Below are positions 42,594 to 51,365 of a stretch of 64,000 nucleotides of DNA, in pieces. The first letter of the stretch is position 1. Each line of letters begins with the position of its first letter. Both the position numbers and the translations under genes were made by a program. Source of the stretch: Planctomycetota bacterium. GTDB lineage: Bacteria; Planctomycetota; Phycisphaerae; Phycisphaerales; UBA5793. The notes below the pieces were generated by a model. The model was not told where the DNA came from and searched no databases. It worked only from the letters and a program-made list of their open reading frames with translations. The stretch lies in contig JABFGK010000002.1 of the NCBI GenBank assembly GCA_013112555.1, positions 1,178,001 to 1,242,000 on the forward strand, written 5' to 3'.

Positions 42594-44618
42594 TTAGAAC
42601 TTAATATTCACCTGGGCACGAACGGATCGTTCCGTTTCGCTGTACCCGCGGCTCAGATAATTGTCCTCGGAATACTCGCGCGTATGCCCGTCAAGCAGGT
42701 TTTGGCCCCAGACTCGTACCTCCATGTTGTGCCTGGGCGTCCAGAGGACACCGACATCAAGCCGGTGGTGGGCTGCGGTGTTCTCATAGCCGTTACTGTC
42801 AGTGTAATACCAGGCAGCATCAAGAGAGACGTCCTCGGTCAGATCAAGGGATGAGCGGATGCTGAACATATGATGCGCCAAATCCGACTCTTTGGTTTCA
42901 TCCCTGCCGTGCAGATACATCTGTTCAAAACTGTAGGTCCCTGAGAGTGTCCAGTTGTCTTCAACCTCCCATGTGGCCGATCCCTCAAAGCCATATGCCT
43001 CGCCGTCTTGGGTATTCGTCACCTGGAGATCAAGAAGACTGACGGATTCGACATCGGTAATCTTGTCGAGATCATTCGCATAGGCGGTGACATCAAATGC
43101 GATGCGGTCGGTCGGGCGAATGCGATAGCCGACTTCGTACGCGATCAGTTCGTCAGGCTCCAGGTCGCGGTTCGCAATCAGGCGCACAGGCATCCCCGGG
43201 CCGGCTGCGCTGAGCGTGACGCCCCCGTGGTCTTCGACATAACTCGGGATCCGGACGGCTCGTGACACCGAAGCCCAGATGGTCTGGCGTTCGTCGGGCG
43301 TCCACAGCACGCGCGCATTCGGCTGAAACTCGAAGAAGGTAAACTCATTATGTTCGATCTTCGTACCGAGCACAACGTCAAGACGGTCCGGGACGATGGT
43401 CATGGTGTCCTGGATGAAGCCGGACACCGTCGTGATCTGGCGGTTCGTGTCCTCGAACTGGACGACGCCCCCGTTGTGGTAATCTGAACTGACAAACCGG
43501 AAGTTCCCACCCCAGACCAGGGCGTGCCGATCGAATGCTGACAGGGTGTGCTGGAAGTCAAGATCAACGGTGGCGATCGTCTGGTGGGCGTGCTGCATAT
43601 CGGGGTAGGGGATGTGCCAGTTGGCCCAGTCGAAGTACCCTTGCACCTGCACCGTTGAATCCTCGCTGATTCTGTGTGTCCAGCGTCCCAGGACATTCCA
43701 TCCGACGAAATCGTGTGTGCCGTCAATATCGGAGACGGTTCCGGCATCGACATCGACGTACTTGATGGATTCTCCGACGTGGGCACTGTACACATCGCCC
43801 TGCAGCGTGAAGTCATCATCATCAGTCCCGCCCCAGTCGAAGCGGAAGCCGCCCTGCGCTCGCCGCCAGTCATCGGTGTAGGCCGGCCCGGCCGGTCGGA
43901 ACTTGGCAAACTCCGAGAATTTTCCGTACACCCTGAAGTGTCCCGAGTCACTCACCGTCCCGCCGTACCGAAGCGCCAATGTTGAGTCGGTGTTGTCGCC
44001 GGTGCTTGTCGTCCACAGCAGGCCTTGTGTTTCCGAGGCTGGGAGGGTGGTGATATTGATAATGCCGTTCATGGCGTTGGCACCCCAGAGCGTGGCACCC
44101 GGCCCACGGATCACTTCAATCTGCTCAATGTCCTCGAGCATGGTGTCCTGAACCGACCAGATGACACCGGAAAACCCCGGCGTATAGAGCGTTCGACCAT
44201 CCAGTTGCACGAGTTGGTACTTGTTGAATCGCCCGTTGAAACCGCGGGCTGACACGGCCCATTTGTTCGAGTCAATGCGAGCCACATACATCCCCGGGAC
44301 GAGACGAAGCAGTTCCGGGATGGTTGAATGTCCGGTGTGGCGAATATCGTCGGGCCCGATGACAAAGATGGCAGCCGGGGCGCGGAACAGGCTCTGGCCC
44401 TGGTCACGGCTGACGGAAATCACTTCGATATCCATCAACTCTTCGATGCTCATGTTCAGCAGGTCTTCATCTTCGGTGCTCCAATCAACGGTGTCCGGGT
44501 GTACGATTTCATCTTCATCCTGCTGGCCCAGGGTCGTGGCCGCCAGGCATAAGGAAGTCAGGGTGCACAGCACGCCCCTGCACATGGGTCGACCCTGCGT
44601 TTTCGCATTTGCCATCAT
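42594..44618 (-). CDS. TonB-dependent outer-membrane receptor
   Basis: 674 aa from ATG 44618, seven bases after GGAG. A signal peptide (VLCTLTSLCLAATTLGQ) is followed by an acidic segment and LLNMSIEELMDIEVISVSRD, a conserved entry into the plug. The plug domain reads FRAPAAIFVIGPDDIRHTGH, IPELLRLVPGMYVARIDSNK, VSARGFNGRFNKYQLVQLDG and IEQIEVIRGPGATLWGANAM. A ~22-strand barrel ends with RSVRAQVNIKF, whose terminal Phe is the outer-membrane insertion signal. There is no TonB box that I can identify with confidence. First gene of the receptor-YfiR-kinase group. Ligand unknown; no siderophore or B12 riboswitch signal was seen upstream. Confidence 0.9.
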   Translation of the reverse strand: MMANAKTQGRPMCRGVLCTLTSLCLAATTLGQQDEDEIVHPDTVDWSTEDEDLLNMSIEELMDIEVISVSRDQGQSLFRAPAAIFVIGPDDIRHTGHSTIPELLRLVPGMYVARIDSNKWAVSARGFNGRFNKYQLVQLDGRTLYTPGFSGVIWSVQDTMLEDIEQIEVIRGPGATLWGANAMNGIINITTLPASETQGLLWTTSTGDNTDSTLALRYGGTVSDSGHFRVYGKFSEFAKFRPAGPAYTDDWRRAQGGFRFDWGGTDDDDFTLQGDVYSAHVGESIKYVDVDAGTVSDIDGTHDFVGWNVLGRWTHRISEDSTVQVQGYFDWANWHIPYPDMQHAHQTIATVDLDFQHTLSAFDRHALVWGGNFRFVSSDYHNGGVVQFEDTNRQITTVSGFIQDTMTIVPDRLDVVLGTKIEHNEFTFFEFQPNARVLWTPDERQTIWASVSRAVRIPSYVEDHGGVTLSAAGPGMPVRLIANRDLEPDELIAYEVGYRIRPTDRIAFDVTAYANDLDKITDVESVSLLDLQVTNTQDGEAYGFEGSATWEVEDNWTLSGTYSFEQMYLHGRDETKESDLAHHMFSIRSSLDLTEDVSLDAAWYYTDSNGYENTAAHHRLDVGVLWTPRHNMEVRVWGQNLLDGHTREYSEDNYLSRGYSETERSVRAQVNIKF

Positions 44619-44888
44619 GACCAATCTCCATTGCACAACAGAGAGGGCAGACTGGTACTCCCGCTTGAAGTAGGCTGTGCATCGAGTCAGATGCAAGCCG
44701 GCCGCTCTCGCCCATAATCCACATTCGGATCGTCATTTCATCGGATGTCTGCTGCGCATAGATAAGCCTGGGCAATGCAAAGTCCGAAACATCCGTGTCT
44801 CCTGCCTCAGCAGACACCAGACGACTGCTGCAGTCTTGGTGAGTTATCGGGCGGGCACGGTTACTGAGGTAGTGCTGTGTGCGCGCAC

Positions 44889-44915
44889 AAAAAAACCCCC
44901 TCAAATGAGGGGGCT
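44889..44915 (-). terminator. rho-independent terminator of rpmB
   Basis: On the minus strand an AGCCCCCTC..GAGGGGG hairpin (stem CCCCCTCA / TGAGGGGG) is followed by seven T. It lies about 75 bp past the rpmB stop. Confidence 0.88.
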
Positions 44916-44990
44916 GTGATTCTCATGACTCGCTACACGAGGTTCATGCTCGGTCCGCATGATCCCCATGAAGAGCGCGGCAGAGCAGGC

Positions 44991-45278
44991 TCATTCGCCC
45001 TCGGCTTGCTGCTGTGCCTTCAACTGCCTGGTATAGGCATACTTGCGCTTCAGCGGCTTGGTGATGATCCCGGACTTGATCACCCGGGCAGTCACGCGCA
45101 GTTTGGTCGGCTGACCGTCTACCAGTGCCGTCACCTTCTGCAGATTGGGCTTGAACGCTCGGCGAGTGCAAGACGTGACCTTCTTGCCGATTCCGCCGAG
45201 GTATTTCGCCTTACCGCGGTATCGCAGTTTGTTTCCACGAGTCGTGCGGGCACCTGTAATCTGGCATACGCGAGCCAT
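44991..45278 (-). CDS. rpmB: 50S ribosomal protein L28
   Basis: 95 aa, close to the bacterial size. The start MARVCQITGARTTRGNKLRY is typical, with RRAFKPNLQKV, LVDGQPTKLRVTARVIKSG and a basic tail following; the TGA/C at 'GAR' replaces the usual TGK. L28 sits near the E site of the large subunit. The Gln-rich ending (LKAQQQAEGE) is a small extension. GAGAGG lies upstream of the ATG. It stands alone, without rpmG, and has its own terminator. Confidence 0.92.
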   Translation of the reverse strand: MARVCQITGARTTRGNKLRYRGKAKYLGGIGKKVTSCTRRAFKPNLQKVTALVDGQPTKLRVTARVIKSGIITKPLKRKYAYTRQLKAQQQAEGE

Positions 45279-45663
45279 GCCAACCGTCCTCTCTGCTCAT
45301 CGACACATGGCGTGCATGTGCCGTGGTACTGTCAAAAACGCGGATTTGTGTGCCTGTGCCTACAAAAACCGGTCGTTTGATATCGCTTGTTTGCGCACAA
45401 TCCCATCTGCCGCCCGGTAAGCGCGGCGGGCAGTGTATCCGGAATCCCACACAGGGTCAAAGCAGGATGACGCCTGCAGCCGGCGGTCCGGTTCATTATT
45501 CGGCTCCAATGCCCGGTTTCTGCACAGAATCCACGTCGGATCAGCCGATATCAGGACGTGCGGCTCCCTCCCCGTTGCGGCGCGCGCAGTGCGCCTGGTC
45601 CGGCGGGGGGATGGATGACCGAAGTCAGCCCGAACGGGTCACAGCAGGTAGCAGCGTCGTCGC
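45279..45663. other. intergenic, 385 bp, no gene seen
   Basis: Divergent region between rpmB and a small plus-strand gene. It should contain the rpmB promoter. Open frames crossing it on both strands have no recognisable product. Confidence 0.45.
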
Positions 45664-46044
45664 ATGAGCATGGTCAACTCCGTCAACTCGGCCTATTCCT
45701 CGATGAACCGACTGATCTCGGCAGCCGGGGGCAATCGGCCGGCGCCGGTGCGTCTGTCCAATCCCGTCACGGCCCGGGCGCAACAGGTTGATGCCCAAGA
45801 CACGGTCGAAATCCAGAGCCGGCAGTCAGCCGGCCCGCATGGTCTCGACGTGACCGAGCATGCCACTGCCGCCACCACATCAGCCGCCTCGACGTATGTA
45901 CCTGTGCCGGTGCCGGTTCGGTTGCCAGCCAGCGTCCACCGATCGAGCCCGGTCGGGCAGTATGCCTCCTCGATGTCGATGGGGACGCAGGCGCGGAGTC
46001 CTCACGGCACTGAATCCGGGGCCCGACTCAACGTCCTGGCATAG
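45664..46044 (+). CDS. small hypothetical protein, 126 aa
   Basis: Starts MSMVNSVNSAYSSMNRLISA and contains QDTVEIQSRQSAG, a phrase resembling the 'D.VEiS' region of small flagellar-associated planctomycete proteins, but no family can be assigned. No signal peptide or membrane helix is visible; the rest is low-complexity Ala/Ser/Pro-rich (YVPVPVPVRLP). Composition fits coding DNA in this genome, but the case rests on frame length only. Followed at 29 bp by a membrane-protein gene on the same strand. Confidence 0.5.
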   Translation: MSMVNSVNSAYSSMNRLISAAGGNRPAPVRLSNPVTARAQQVDAQDTVEIQSRQSAGPHGLDVTEHATAATTSAASTYVPVPVPVRLPASVHRSSPVGQYASSMSMGTQARSPHGTESGARLNVLA

Positions 46045-46072
46045 TGAGTGAGCGGTCCGGTTCTCAGCCCTA

Positions 46073-46813
46073 TTGTCTTGTGTGACAACAGGCAACATAT
46101 CCCGGTCGCCAACGTCGCTGCGCACGCTCAGCCGTGTTCTGATCGCCCTGTATGTCCTGTTTGGCGTTATCGGCTATGGGGTCGTTCTGATCCGAGGCAC
46201 TGATTCAGGCTTGCTCCTTTTTTTCGTCTGCAGCGTCATGGCGCTGGCTGTCTTTGTGGTTTGTGCCGGCTGGAAGCAGCCGTGTCTTGAAATCAACCAG
46301 TGGCGTCTGATCGTGCCGTGCGCCATTGCTGGGACGGTAACGGCTTGCCTGGCCGAAGGGCTGGTGTTGGCTGTGACGGAGTTGCTCCACCTGAACGACT
46401 GGGATGACTGGCTCCTGCTCGGTTTTTTCCTTTTGAACTGTCTCTTCTGGTCGATGTTTCTCTACTTCATTGTGATGGGGCGCTTTCGCTACACGGTTGT
46501 TAAACGGCTCGCACTCTCGCTGCTGCTCATGTGCCTGGTTGAGTTGAGTGTCACCATACCATGCCATCTGATCGTGACTCAGCACGGGGGATGGTTTGTA
46601 GGAATCTACACGGTGTTTGGTGTCATGACGGGGATCTACATGCTGTGCTGGTCCATTGGGCCGCTACTGCTGTTGCTATATCTGCTGCCTGAATATAAGA
46701 GCCAGTGCATCAACGTCATGTGCCCGAAGTGCGGCTATGACCTGCACGGAACCGAACACGTCCGCTGTCCAGAGTGCGGCTATAGGCTGAGGGCGGAAAT
46801 AGGCAACGAGTAG
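46073..46813 (+). CDS. multi-pass membrane protein with C-terminal zinc ribbon
   Basis: About 246 aa. Seven or so hydrophobic helices (for example VLIALYVLFGVIGYGVVLI, LLLFFVCSVMALAVFVVCAG, MLCWSIGPLLLLLYLL) are followed by the cytosolic tail CPKCGYDLHGTEHVRCPECG, a four-cysteine zinc ribbon of the type appended to many planctomycete membrane proteins. The frame opens with a TTG at 46073; a GTG at 46082 is the alternative. Function unknown. The downstream dipeptidase gene starts 135 bp later. Confidence 0.75.
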   Translation: MSCVTTGNISRSPTSLRTLSRVLIALYVLFGVIGYGVVLIRGTDSGLLLFFVCSVMALAVFVVCAGWKQPCLEINQWRLIVPCAIAGTVTACLAEGLVLAVTELLHLNDWDDWLLLGFFLLNCLFWSMFLYFIVMGRFRYTVVKRLALSLLLMCLVELSVTIPCHLIVTQHGGWFVGIYTVFGVMTGIYMLCWSIGPLLLLLYLLPEYKSQCINVMCPKCGYDLHGTEHVRCPECGYRLRAEIGNE

Positions 46814-46947
46814 GCCAACTCGATGGCGCGCCATCGCCAAAGAGCCGGCGGCAAGTGATATCGTGTCGGGTCTTCCACCTGCCACCCCAAGCGATGGTGA
46901 CACGGCCTACGATAACTCTCCCACCCACCCCGACGGAGGCGCTGCCG

Positions 46948-48294
46948 ATGACGTTCAATCGCACTACACCACTCATCCTTCTCACGTCGGCCATACTCTT
47001 CGCCGGCTGTACCACCACTCCCACGCGGCCCGCTGCCGATGCCGACCAGGAATCGCTCGTTGCCTATGCCCGGTCCCTCTGCGACGAGGCCCCGCTTATC
47101 GACGGCCACAATGACCTGGCCTGGGGCTTCCGGTCCCGAGCGAACGGCCACATCGAACAACTCGTTCTGACCGATGATCTGACGGCGATCGAGAAACCGA
47201 CGCACACCGACATCCCACGCCTTCACAAAGGCGGCATGGGGGCTCAGTTCTGGTCGGTCTGGATCCCCATCAACGAGTACGGCGGGAAGACCGGTGATAC
47301 CCGTATCGTCCTCGAACAGATCGACACCGTTCATCGGATGGCAGCCATGTATCCCGACCACTTCGAGATGGCCTATACCGCTGACGACATCGAGCGCATT
47401 CACAAGCAAGGCAAGATAGCCTGCCTCATCGGCATGGAAGGCGGCCACTCGATTGAGAATTCCATTCCGGTACTTCGCATGACCTATGCCGCCGGTGCCC
47501 GCTACATGACACTGACGCATGGCAAGAGTCTTCGCTGGGCCGGTTCCGCAACTGATGAACATGTGGCCGACGGTCTCTCGCCATTCGGCAAAGAAGTGGT
47601 TCGCGAGATGAATCGGATGGGGATGCTCGTGGACCTGTCGCATGTGTCACCGGCTGCGATGCACGATGCATTAGACGTCACACGCTCACCTGTGATCTTT
47701 TCGCATTCATCCGCCTTCTCGGTGTGCCGGCACCCGCGCAACGTGCCGGACGATGTCCTGAAGCGTGTGAAGGAAAACGACGGCGTCGTGATGGTGACGT
47801 TTCTGGCGTTCTATATTTCCGAGGACTTGCGCACCTATCCTGAACGCGAGCAGGCTGAGCGTGAGCGTCTCGATGCGCTGTATGCATCAGCGGTTCCGGA
47901 TGAATCGGCACGACAGGCAAAGGTCAGCGAAGGCATGGCTGCGTGGGCTGATGCGAACCCTCGGCAATGGGCAACGGTAGAGCAGGTCGCAGACCACATT
48001 GATTACATTCGCGATCTGATCGGCGTCGATCACATCGGGATGGGCGGCGACTACGACGGCATGCCGCCCGGGCCGGTCGGACTTGAAGACGTGTCGGATT
48101 ATCCGAACCTTCTGGCTGAGTTGATTCGGCGTGGGTATACCGATGAAGAACTGAAAAAGATCATGGGCGGCAATCTGCTGCGTGTGATGAGGGAAGTCGA
48201 GCGCAGGGCGATTGATTTGCAGGCGATGTATCCGCCGTCGTCGGCAACGATCGAGGAACTGGATGGGCCGTTGGCAATCTCAGAAATGCAGTAA
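46948..48294 (+). CDS. membrane (renal-type) dipeptidase, M19 family lipoprotein
   Basis: 448 aa from ATG 46948, eight bases after GGAGG. A lipobox closes the signal peptide (TSAILFAGC). The M19 zinc ligands are visible: His-x-Asp in LIDGHNDLAWGF, the bridging Glu in IGMEGGHSIEN, and histidines in MLVDLSHVSPAAM and VIFSHSSAFSV, with the later Asp in IGMGGDYDGM. The end contains LLRVMREVE typical of the family. Expected to hydrolyse dipeptides, possibly including D-residue forms from peptidoglycan turnover, in the periplasm or on the surface. Confidence 0.92.
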   Translation: MTFNRTTPLILLTSAILFAGCTTTPTRPAADADQESLVAYARSLCDEAPLIDGHNDLAWGFRSRANGHIEQLVLTDDLTAIEKPTHTDIPRLHKGGMGAQFWSVWIPINEYGGKTGDTRIVLEQIDTVHRMAAMYPDHFEMAYTADDIERIHKQGKIACLIGMEGGHSIENSIPVLRMTYAAGARYMTLTHGKSLRWAGSATDEHVADGLSPFGKEVVREMNRMGMLVDLSHVSPAAMHDALDVTRSPVIFSHSSAFSVCRHPRNVPDDVLKRVKENDGVVMVTFLAFYISEDLRTYPEREQAERERLDALYASAVPDESARQAKVSEGMAAWADANPRQWATVEQVADHIDYIRDLIGVDHIGMGGDYDGMPPGPVGLEDVSDYPNLLAELIRRGYTDEELKKIMGGNLLRVMREVERRAIDLQAMYPPSSATIEELDGPLAISEMQ

Positions 48295-48361
48295 GGCGGT
48301 CGGTCGGCTTTCGACGGGGATGGCCGGGTTCCGACCTTGGTCGGGATGATGGGAGATGAGG

Positions 48362-48379
48362 GCCGATCAGGTGATCGGC
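48362..48379. repeat. 18-bp near-perfect inverted repeat
   Basis: GCCGATCAGGTGATCGGC (8-bp arms, 2-bp centre) lies in the gap between two convergent genes. No T-run follows, so it is not a clear terminator. Confidence 0.4.
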
Positions 48380-48486
48380 GCACTGTCAGAGGCCGGCGAA
48401 GTTAATGAAAATCGTCCCGAGTCACGGCGTGTGACCCGGGGCGTGTCCAGATAGGGGAGACGGGCACGTATGTGCTCGGTTGATCG

Positions 48487-49947
48487 TTACGGCTGCACGA
48501 CGCGGTACACTACTTCGCTCGGGTGTTTTTTGAGCGTCGCCTGGAACCAGAGTTTCGTGTAGGCAGGGCCCGGTGGTAACGGCAAGATTCTGGACGCATA
48601 TCCAGATGGGTTGGCCACGGCCGAGCCGAAGAACGTCAAGGATGTTGAATCGAGCGCCAGCGTCGAGTTCAGGGCCTTGATGTAAAACGGAGCCAGGCCT
48701 TGTGAGACGAAGAACCAGACGCGTCGGCCGGGCGGTGCATTGACGACCGCTACAGTGGACGGGGTGGCCTCGTATTGGGTCGGGACCGTCAGGTTCAGGC
48801 TGCCAAACAGCACTGCTTGTGACAGTTGGGTGGCAATACAGACTGTGTCGCCGGATGCACAGCCAGAGCCAACGACATCGAGCGCATCAACATTGTCGGT
48901 GTCAACAAGGCCGAGATCGTCCGTCGAGGCGATGCGGTACCCGAGCCCGAGCGAGTCTGCGTCTCCATACACGCGCAGGAACACATCGCCCGGGCTGGCG
49001 CCGATCGCTGCCAGTGATGGCGAGCCCGGAGCGAGCGAAAACAGCACCCAGTCATCCTGCTCCCAAGTACCCGTTTCATCAAACTCATCAAGGGTGTCGC
49101 CAACCACGAGTGCATCAATGTCGTCGTCCACATCGAGCCCGAGTTCGCTGTAGGCGGTGTAGATCTGCGATGTCTCAGTCGAGCCGTCCCACGCAAAGAC
49201 GTCGGCACCACTGTTGTTGGACCCGGTTAAGAGTGGGAGAGATGGGCTGGCTGAGGACACGCTGAAGTAATACCAGGGTGCGAATTGGGTTCCCAACGTG
49301 CCGCGGCCGATATCCGTCATCGCATCGAGGTTGTCAATCCGGTCCGCATGAGATGTCCAGTAGGGGATCTGCGGGGGAACCAGATTAACGTTCTGTTCAA
49401 AGATGGTCGCCTGGTTGAACACGAGCGGATTGTTGTACACGCCGAGTCCGCCCACACGGGTACGAGCGAATGCATCATAAATTTCGGTGCTGACATACAC
49501 ATCGGCTGCCTGTTGATTCCGCGATGCCTGATGCTGCAGGTTGTACGGCCAAATGAACCCTTCCGGGTCAAACGGAGCCGTGTTGCCGACTGCCTCTTCG
49601 TCAACGCTGAAGAATATGTAGAAGTAGGTAAACTGGGCTCGGTTAATTGAGAGGCCGTCGAGTTCATCACCTGCCAGGCCAAGCTGCAGTTGAGGGCCGT
49701 CAACGTGTACGTATGGACGCGGCATCGGGCCGATTGGGTCGGAGGCTCGCAGAATCGCATCCGGTGTGAGGCGGGCCCCGGTGCCGTCACCACCATTGCG
49801 ACCATCAGACGGCGAGCCTTTTTCGATACTGAAATCAATGTGGGCAGGCGCTTCGACTTGTGCGCTGACGGCTGACGGGAAGGCGAACCCCGCCCCAATC
49901 ACAAGACCGACTGCTACTCTCCGTGGTGTTGCTTTGCACAGGTACAT
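48487..49947 (-). CDS. secreted protein of unknown function with the shared C-terminal module
   Basis: 486 aa. A signal peptide (VAVGLVIGAGFAFPSAVSAQ) is followed by a domain with repeated Asp/Gly-rich beta segments: INRAQFTYFYIFFSVDEEAVG, YYFSVSSASPSLPLLTGSNNSG, DVFLRVYGDADSLGLGYRIA, VDTDNVDALDVVGSG. The C-terminal ~95 residues (AVVNAPPGRRVWFFVSQGLA, LNSTLALDSTSLTFFGSA, LPPGPAYTKLWFQATLKKHP, VVYRVV) match the module of other secreted proteins in the window, though more divergent. I do not recognise the main domain. The neighbour across the convergent gap is the dipeptidase. Confidence 0.75.
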   Translation of the reverse strand: MYLCKATPRRVAVGLVIGAGFAFPSAVSAQVEAPAHIDFSIEKGSPSDGRNGGDGTGARLTPDAILRASDPIGPMPRPYVHVDGPQLQLGLAGDELDGLSINRAQFTYFYIFFSVDEEAVGNTAPFDPEGFIWPYNLQHQASRNQQAADVYVSTEIYDAFARTRVGGLGVYNNPLVFNQATIFEQNVNLVPPQIPYWTSHADRIDNLDAMTDIGRGTLGTQFAPWYYFSVSSASPSLPLLTGSNNSGADVFAWDGSTETSQIYTAYSELGLDVDDDIDALVVGDTLDEFDETGTWEQDDWVLFSLAPGSPSLAAIGASPGDVFLRVYGDADSLGLGYRIASTDDLGLVDTDNVDALDVVGSGCASGDTVCIATQLSQAVLFGSLNLTVPTQYEATPSTVAVVNAPPGRRVWFFVSQGLAPFYIKALNSTLALDSTSLTFFGSAVANPSGYASRILPLPPGPAYTKLWFQATLKKHPSEVVYRVVQP

Positions 49948-50656
49948 GATCCGTTCTCCTTGCTCTTCGTGTCGGTGTGCTTACTTGTTGGGGGTGCTCC
50001 AGTGCCCTTCTGCTCTATAGTTAACTACGACAATCGCAGACCACTCCGGAAACCGCAACTGAGTAATCGCTGAAATTGTGAGAAATGACAGGTATTTATT
50101 GGCTTATTATTGGACGTGCCGCCTGATACCAGTAGATCCATTATGCACAATCCTCTCCCGCGGGGAGGTGGGGGGGCAAGAGATCCGGACAATCCGCGGG
50201 GCGCGGCTTATCCGGCTTGGATTGGGCGATCCGTGCCAGCCTCGGGAGCGCGTGGCATGATGCTTGCGCATCATTCCCCTGTGGCAGAGCCGGGGGCTCA
50301 CAAAGCCGCTATCTATGGCTCCGGCGTCAGCAATCGGGTGACGCACGATCCAATTTCCGTTGTGACGAATCTTGCGGACTTTTCCACTCAGCGACGCACT
50401 TAAAAGAGAACGCGCCGTTAACTGGTGCCGCTATCCGTTGGCTGTGTGAGGACGGCAGGGCTGTCTCACTTCATTGAGCACCGGTGCCGTACATAGAGAA
50501 ACACGACGGGATTATCCGGATTCGGCGATACGCGGCTTTATTTGGTCCTGTGCCTCATGCAAATGGTGAGAAGTGATGCTATTTCGAAACACATGGGTTC
50601 GACCGCCGGTACAATATCCCGGCTGGGATCCCGGCTATCTGCTGAATGAGGGCATC
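49948..50656. other. intergenic, about 700 bp, with a fragment resembling a fold-back element end
   Basis: Divergent region between the secreted-protein gene and the ECF sigma gene. At 50139-50155 the sequence CATTATGCACAATCCTC closely matches the terminal repeat of the element at 28811-29302, but no matching partner end is seen. GC-rich inverted segments follow. No gene is convincing. Confidence 0.5.
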
Positions 50657-51223
50657 ATGACAACCGAGCCGCCGAGACAAAGCGAGGCGATCGATGGCAG
50701 CCTTCTGGACAGGAAGGCCTATGAACATCTGCGACAACTGGCAGCAGTCTACATGGCACGCCGAGCCGGTGCAGGCGATACGCTCCAGCCCACGGCCCTC
50801 GTGCATGAGGCCTATCTGAAACTTCTTGACAGTGATCAGAGCAAGTTCAAGAGTGAAACGCATTACGCGGCCGTGGCGGCACTGGCAATGCGTCAGATCT
50901 TGATCGACCATGCCCGAGGCAAGAACAGGGCCAAGCGCGGGGGTGGTTGGCAACGGGTGACGCTTTCGGATGTTCACAACGTGTCGATCGGCGACCAGAT
51001 TGATGTGCTTGCCCTTGATGAGGCATTGACACGCCTTGCCGACCTGGACCCGAGGGCAGCCCGTGTCGTGGAGTTGCGATTTTTCGGCGGGCTGAGTGAG
51101 GTGGAAACAGCCTCCTACCTGGGGGTCTCGGAGCGGACAGTTCGCAACGATTGGAGCATGGCCCGGGCGTGGCTCCGGTGTGAACTTGGCGAAAGTGATG
51201 AGTCAGAATCTGCGGGGCAGTGA
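50657..51223 (+). CDS. ECF-type sigma-70 factor (planctomycete kinase-associated group)
   Basis: 188 aa from ATG 50657 behind GAGGG; the frame extends 28 codons upstream without coding character. Region 2 is represented by LQPTALVHEAYLKLLDSDQ and YAAVAALAMRQILIDHARGK (the LIDHAR phrase is characteristic of this planctomycete ECF group), region 4 by LADLDPRAARVVELRFFGGL and ETASYLGVSERTVRNDWSMA, the helix-turn-helix that reads the -35. No anti-sigma gene follows; instead a Ser/Thr kinase-TPR gene begins 142 bp downstream on the same strand. In this group the kinase is thought to act in place of an anti-sigma; that link is inference from association. Confidence 0.92.
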   Translation: MTTEPPRQSEAIDGSLLDRKAYEHLRQLAAVYMARRAGAGDTLQPTALVHEAYLKLLDSDQSKFKSETHYAAVAALAMRQILIDHARGKNRAKRGGGWQRVTLSDVHNVSIGDQIDVLALDEALTRLADLDPRAARVVELRFFGGLSEVETASYLGVSERTVRNDWSMARAWLRCELGESDESESAGQ

Positions 51224-51365
51224 GTCATGAGGCCCACGGCCCGTCAATTGACGTATCGCGAGCGCTGGTCCATCCTGCGGCTCGGTTTTTTTTCGATGTC
51301 TTTCACTTCAGATTGCCGGGCAACAGCGCTGTTGTCGTAAGTTCTCGTGTCAGGGGACGATACGC

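Noticed and set aside
44619-44888. Cobalamin or c-di-GMP riboswitch in the leader of the TonB-receptor operon
   Set aside because: A stem-like CTGCAGCAG / CTGCTGAGGCAG segment is visible on the minus strand, but none of the conserved riboswitch boxes is found.
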